Source: Pseudomonadota bacterium
Lineage (GTDB): Bacteria > Pseudomonadota > Gammaproteobacteria > Steroidobacterales > Steroidobacteraceae
Assembly: GCA_021792815.1 (NCBI GenBank)
Contig: JAJYTX010000086.1
Location: 1-8,936, forward strand
Direction of reading: 5' to 3'
DNA length: 8,936 nucleotides
How positions within the stretch are numbered: the first letter of the stretch is position 1; every line of letters starts with the position of its first letter. The position numbers and the translations under genes are program-made. Under the pieces are notes generated by a model. It ran no database searches and had not been told where the DNA came from. It saw nothing but the letters and a program-made list of their open reading frames with translations. Shown one piece after another: positions 6,234-8,936 of this stretch.

Positions 6234-8165
6234 TTATCGATTGACCTTTGGCGCCGTGCTGCGCCCATTCGACACTCGAGCTAGACCGTGGACTAGGCTG
6301 GAGGCAGGCGAAACGGACGGTGCGCCCGGCGTGGTCGCGTCGAACCAACCACCCGTGAATTCAGCGCGGCGCAATCCGGCACGGACGTAGGGATTGCGCC
6401 GCATGATCCGCCAGATCAGCCCGCTTCGTTCGTTCTCGATCATCGCGATGATCGGCCCCTGATCGATGCCGACGAACTGATCGTCGACCCAGCCGCGTCC
6501 TGGCACGACATAGCCATCCCGGGCCAGCCGGGCGTGCGTGAAGCTCGGGTTGAAGGCGTCGAGGAAGCCGTAGCGGGTGTAGAGAATGTCTCCGTAGTCG
6601 CGCAAAAGCGCCTGCGTGGCCTGGATCACATGCCGCGGGGCGAACGGCAAAGACCCGAGCACCGCGGTCGGCGCCAATGTGCCATCGTCATCGCGCCGGT
6701 GGATAATGCCGCGTGCGTAATAGCCATAAAACTGCCGCATCCGGCCGTGAAAGGGGGCGCGGACATTGCCCGGCCCGTCACAGGCGGTGAGTCCCCAGAT
6801 GTCAGGGCCGTACCCCGCCCAGCCTTTGGGGTTGTCGATGGCGTACTGGCGCTGCGCGAGCGTGGCTCGGCGGCCGTTCACGAAGTAGGTCTCCCCGTGG
6901 GCCCGCATGAACGCGTCGGCGATGCCCCGCAGGTCGATCCACACCGCAGTGTACTGGGGGCCGAACTGCGGACCGAAAGCCAGTAGCGTCTGGCCATCGA
7001 GCTGGCGCCAGTCACGGCCGTCGGTCGCGGTCCACGCCGTCCAGGCGTTGTTGCGCAAAGGGTACGTCGGGGAGCCCAGACCGAGGATGTACAGGATCGA
7101 CGCTTCGTTATATCCGGCCCAGCGCGCCTTCGAGAATCCCTTGCGGGGGTACCAGGCCATGCTGACAAGCGGGTTCAGTCCCGGTGCGGCCCAGCCCCAA
7201 TTGACGCGCCGGTACAGCCGGTCCGCGGTCTGGCGTACCTGGGTTTCGGTCGGCGTGGGGTGGTCGAAGTAGCTTTCGGCGGTGAGCACACCGGCCATGA
7301 GCAGCGCGGTGTCAATGGTGGAGAGCTCGCTGTTGCGATACCTCAGGCCGCTGCGCATCCCGAGGAAGTGATAGAACAGTCCATGATACCCGGCGTAGCC
7401 CTTCGGCCCCGGCCCCTGCGGCCGGCTCAACAGGAACGCGAGGACCTTGAGCACGCGAGCAGCGGCGGCGTGCCGGGTGACATACCCCCGATCGGCACCG
7501 ATCACATCCGCCGTCAAGGCAAAACCGACCGCCGCGATGCTCGAGGGGCCGCGCGACGGCCAGCGATCCGGTGACAGCCCGGTGACCGGATCCGCGGTGT
7601 CCCAGAAGTAATCGAATGTCCGTCGCTCGATATCGCGCAGCATGCGTCGAGGATCGGCCGCGAGACTCTGCACGCAAGGCTGGGAGATCAGTGCGACCGG
7701 GGTCGGCGGCCAGGGCTGCCACGCCGACGCGTGCGCGCACGCGATCGACGCAATGGCGCCGGGCATGGCCGCGCGCTCCATCGCCAGATGGGTAAACGGA
7801 TCCCCGGTGTGCCAGAACTCATCGAGAGTCCGGCGGGCGATCTCCCGGTACCGGTCTCGGGAGCCGACCGGGAGGCGCCACACGTCATGCTGAGAGAACG
7901 GCGCGAGGTCTGGTGGCTGCGTTTGGGCGGATGATGCCTGCCCGCCGGCGATCAGGGCAATCGCCGTGAGCACGCCGGCCAGCCGCAGCCACCAACGGCC
8001 CGGCCGGGCGGTCAGTCGCACTCGGGCGGAGTGCGGTGCGGACGCTGCCGCCTGGAGCGTGTGGCCCTGCCAGGCCGCCCGTAATGCCGCCTCCTGCGCT
8101 TCGCCCTTCATGAGCGAGAAGCCGTTCATCACGCGCGATACGGTCGCGGTGGGGACTCCGGTCAA
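6234..8165 (-). CDS. Glucoamylase-like (PF10091 / GH144-like) exported glycoside hydrolase with an in-frame LacI-type N-terminal extension
   Basis: Residues are numbered from the TTG at 8163-8165, the outermost ordinary start codon (643 codons). Residues 58-80 are a hydrophobic segment ending ASSA-Q, a good signal-peptidase site, so the catalytic part should be periplasmic or secreted. An (alpha/alpha)-barrel-type domain follows: RRTFDYFWDTADPVTGL (181-197), GYHGLFYHFL (259-268), SELSTIDTALLMAGVL (279-294), GYNEASILYILGLGSPTYP (351-369), YGPDIWGLTACDGPG (452-466), DDDGTLAPTAVLGSLPF (492-508), YGFLDAFNPS (532-541) and IDQGPIIAMIENERSGLIW (567-585). These are the hallmarks of the glycoamylase-like family, which includes endo-beta-1,2-glucanases (GH144), so the substrate is probably a beta-glucan, not proven. 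A GTG at 8019-8021 would give a normal 32-residue signal peptide and may be the true start. Residues 107-149 are a diverged copy of 177-220. The region before residue 45 is a LacI helix-turn-helix (separate entry). Confidence 0.85.
   Translation of the reverse strand: MTGVPTATVSRVMNGFSLMKGEAQEAALRAAWQGHTLQAAASAPHSARVRLTARPGRWWLRLAGVLTAIALIAGGQASSAQTQPPDLAPFSQHDVWRLPVGSRDRYREIARRTLDEFWHTGDPFTHLAMERAAMPGAIASIACAHASAWQPWPPTPVALISQPCVQSLAADPRRMLRDIERRTFDYFWDTADPVTGLSPDRWPSRGPSSIAAVGFALTADVIGADRGYVTRHAAAARVLKVLAFLLSRPQGPGPKGYAGYHGLFYHFLGMRSGLRYRNSELSTIDTALLMAGVLTAESYFDHPTPTETQVRQTADRLYRRVNWGWAAPGLNPLVSMAWYPRKGFSKARWAGYNEASILYILGLGSPTYPLRNNAWTAWTATDGRDWRQLDGQTLLAFGPQFGPQYTAVWIDLRGIADAFMRAHGETYFVNGRRATLAQRQYAIDNPKGWAGYGPDIWGLTACDGPGNVRAPFHGRMRQFYGYYARGIIHRRDDDGTLAPTAVLGSLPFAPRHVIQATQALLRDYGDILYTRYGFLDAFNPSFTHARLARDGYVVPGRGWVDDQFVGIDQGPIIAMIENERSGLIWRIMRRNPYVRAGLRRAEFTGGWFDATTPGAPSVSPASSLVHGLARVSNGRSTAPKVNR
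7506..7847 (-). repeat. Diverged internal protein repeat in the glucoamylase-like gene
   Basis: Copy 1 (residues 107-149, about 7847-7719) and copy 2 (177-220, about 7637-7506) are 70 codons apart. REIARRTLDEFWHTGDP aligns without gaps to RDIERRTFDYFWDTADP, and 14 of the first 25 residues are identical (107-131 against 177-201). The likeness continues as AIASIACAHASAW against SSIAAVGFALTAD after a one-residue gap. The DNA is well diverged, so this is an old duplication. Copy 2 looks like the normal family N-terminus; copy 1 is the extra. Confidence 0.7.
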
Positions 8166-8222
8166 AGTCGTGACATCTCGAAGATCAACGGGGCAAGGAT
8201 GCAGTGAGAATACCGCCGCCGT
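8022..8222 (-). pseudogene. LacI-family helix-turn-helix remnant or in-frame fusion domain
   Basis: The frame of the glucoamylase-like gene stays open upstream to a TAG at 8223-8225. It encodes VDLRDVTTLTGVPTATV followed by SRVMNG and GEAQEAALRAAWQ, which align along the whole LacI-type DNA-binding domain (consensus pattern: DVA-LAGVS-ATVSRVLNG, then the TRERV-AA helix). After about 45 residues the LacI hinge and sugar-binding domain are missing, and the frame runs into the signal peptide of the hydrolase. No ATG, GTG or TTG lies before the helix-turn-helix in this frame. A CTG at 8202-8204 would put the domain at the usual distance from the N-terminus but has no Shine-Dalgarno. I read it as the leftover of a regulator gene joined to its neighbour by deletion; a functional fusion cannot be excluded. 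Confidence 0.65.
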
Positions 8223-8225
8223 CTA

Positions 8226-8388
8226 GAGGGCATTGGCCGGTACCCGAGGGGATCTCCCGTCCATCCGAGCCTCATCCCACGGTTGCCGCGTACAGGCTGC
8301 CGCTCCCAGTCGAAGAACGGTCGGCGTCTGCACGGCCTGTCGGGAACGTCCGGTGCGGGAGAGCGTGTCCAACGTCTCGCGTCAGCGC
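8226..8388. other. Non-coding gap between the FAH-family gene and the LacI-like remnant
   Basis: About 160 bp with no protein I recognise in any frame. I see no convincing terminator hairpin with a T-run, no good -35/-10 pair and no clear LacI-type palindromic operator with a central CG. It may hold the promoter of the downstream gene or be residue of the deleted regulator region. Confidence 0.5.
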
Positions 8389-8936
8389 TCAGATTCGCCG
8401 CCACGCCACGACGCGCTGGCGCTGCTCGCCGAGCTTTTCGATACCGAGGCGCAACGTGTCGCCCGGAGCCAGATAGAGCGGTTCAGGCTTGCGGCCCATG
8501 CCGACACCGGGAGGGGTTCCGGTCGTGATGATGTCTCCCGGCTCGAGCGTCATGAAACGGCTGAGATAGCTCACGATCGCGGCAACGGGGAAGATCATCG
8601 CACGGGTGTTGCCGGTCTGCATGCGCTGGCCGTTGACGTCCAGCCACAGGTTCAGGTTCTGCACGTCGCCGACCTCATCGCGTGTGACCAGCCACGGACC
8701 GACCGGCCCGAACGTGTCGCATCCCTTGCCTTTGTCCCACGTGCCACCGCGCTCGATCTGGAATTCACGCTCTGAAAGATCGTTCACCACGACATAACCG
8801 GCAACGTATTTCAGCGCGTCGCGCTCCTCGACGTAGCGCGCAACGGTGCCGATGACGACACCGAGCTCTACCTCCCAGTCGGCTTTCTTCGAGCCCTTCG
8901 GCAACATGATCTCGTCGTTGGGCCCGTGCAGACAGC
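8389..8936 (-). CDS. Fumarylacetoacetate hydrolase (FAH) family protein, C-terminal part
   Basis: The C-terminal 182 codons of an FAH-family enzyme; the start lies beyond the right edge (whole proteins are about 280 residues). The family hydrolyses, decarboxylates or isomerises acyl-pyruvate-type and related keto acids with a divalent metal. Seen directly: ADWEVELGVVIG with its two metal-ligand Glu residues, GYVVVNDLSEREFQIERGG (with the metal-ligand Asp), GTWDKGKGCDTFGPVGPWLV, SYLSRFMTLEPGDIITTGTP, PGVGMG and LRLGIEKLGEQRQ. This wording is that of the widespread proteobacterial 2-hydroxyhepta-2,4-diene-1,7-dioate isomerase/ureidoglycolate-lyase-annotated subgroup, whose true substrates are mostly unknown; the reaction here cannot be settled. 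No active-site residue is missing in the visible part. The stop is TGA at 8389-8391. It is on the same strand as the glucoamylase-like gene but separated by a long gap, so a common operon is not evident. Confidence 0.94.
   Translation of the reverse strand, partial: CLHGPNDEIMLPKGSKKADWEVELGVVIGTVARYVEERDALKYVAGYVVVNDLSEREFQIERGGTWDKGKGCDTFGPVGPWLVTRDEVGDVQNLNLWLDVNGQRMQTGNTRAMIFPVAAIVSYLSRFMTLEPGDIITTGTPPGVGMGRKPEPLYLAPGDTLRLGIEKLGEQRQRVVAWRRI

Noticed and set aside
6201..6236. Possible rho-independent terminator after the glucoamylase-like gene (TCCCCGGGGA palindrome and TTTT)
   Set aside because: The perfect palindrome leaves no room for a loop. The alternative ATTCC/GGAAT stem is only five bp with an 11-base loop, too weak to call.
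5224..6348. A 374-codon minus-strand frame covering most of the sulfotransferase gene
   Set aside because: Another frame of the same strand clearly encodes the sulfotransferase with its PAPS motifs; this one is Arg/Pro/Ala-rich without motifs.
8226..8388. Search for a LacI-type operator in the upstream gap
   Set aside because: Several CG-centred short sequences exist, but none has convincing inverted symmetry of 14-18 bp.
8162..8404. An 80-codon minus-strand frame in the gap upstream of the LacI-like region
   Set aside because: It overlaps the FAH gene end and the HTH frame, has no recognisable motif and is Arg/Pro-rich. It ends EMSRL just where the HTH is encoded in another frame, and the HTH alignment needs no frameshift to be complete.

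Overview
The window is GC-rich, densely coding bacterial chromosome. Its proteins are typical of Proteobacteria: a single-chain pyruvate carboxylase closest in motif wording to the Rhizobium type, an HpnL-like membrane protein, an IaaA-like isoaspartyl peptidase and a LacI-type DNA-binding domain. I would guess a gamma- or alphaproteobacterium but cannot place it further. No RNA gene, IS element, CRISPR array or phage gene is visible.

Layout. Positions 1-377 (minus) hold the N-terminal 125 codons of an isoaspartyl peptidase/asparaginase that runs off the left edge. A 63-bp divergent gap separates it from a complete pyruvate carboxylase (441-3899, plus), which makes oxaloacetate from pyruvate. 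Everything to the right lies on the minus strand. Reading in the direction of transcription from the right edge: the C-terminal two thirds of a fumarylacetoacetate-hydrolase-family enzyme (8389-8936); a gap of about 170-220 bp; a glucoamylase-like (PF10091/GH144-like) exported protein (6234-8165); a 132-bp gap; then a PAPS-type sulfotransferase (4869-6101) whose stop codon overlaps the start of an HpnL/LPG-synthase-TM-like integral membrane protein (3847-4872). The last gene converges on pyc, and the two coding regions overlap tail to tail by 53 bp.

How the genes relate. The sulfotransferase and membrane protein look like a translationally coupled pair and may act together on a sulfated lipid or other envelope compound; the substrate is not visible. 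The glucoamylase-like gene probably belongs to glucan use or periplasmic glucan turnover. The carboxylase, peptidase and FAH-family enzyme look like ordinary metabolic genes with no clear link to the others.

The most unusual part is the 5' end of the glucoamylase-like gene. A nearly complete LacI-family helix-turn-helix lies upstream of, and in frame with, a signal-peptide/transmembrane segment and the glycosidase domain. The frame has no ATG, GTG or TTG before the helix-turn-helix, only a CTG. It is either a deletion fusion of a lost LacI regulator with its target enzyme, or a membrane-spanning HTH-glycosidase protein with an odd start. The same protein also carries a diverged internal repeat of its N-terminal region.
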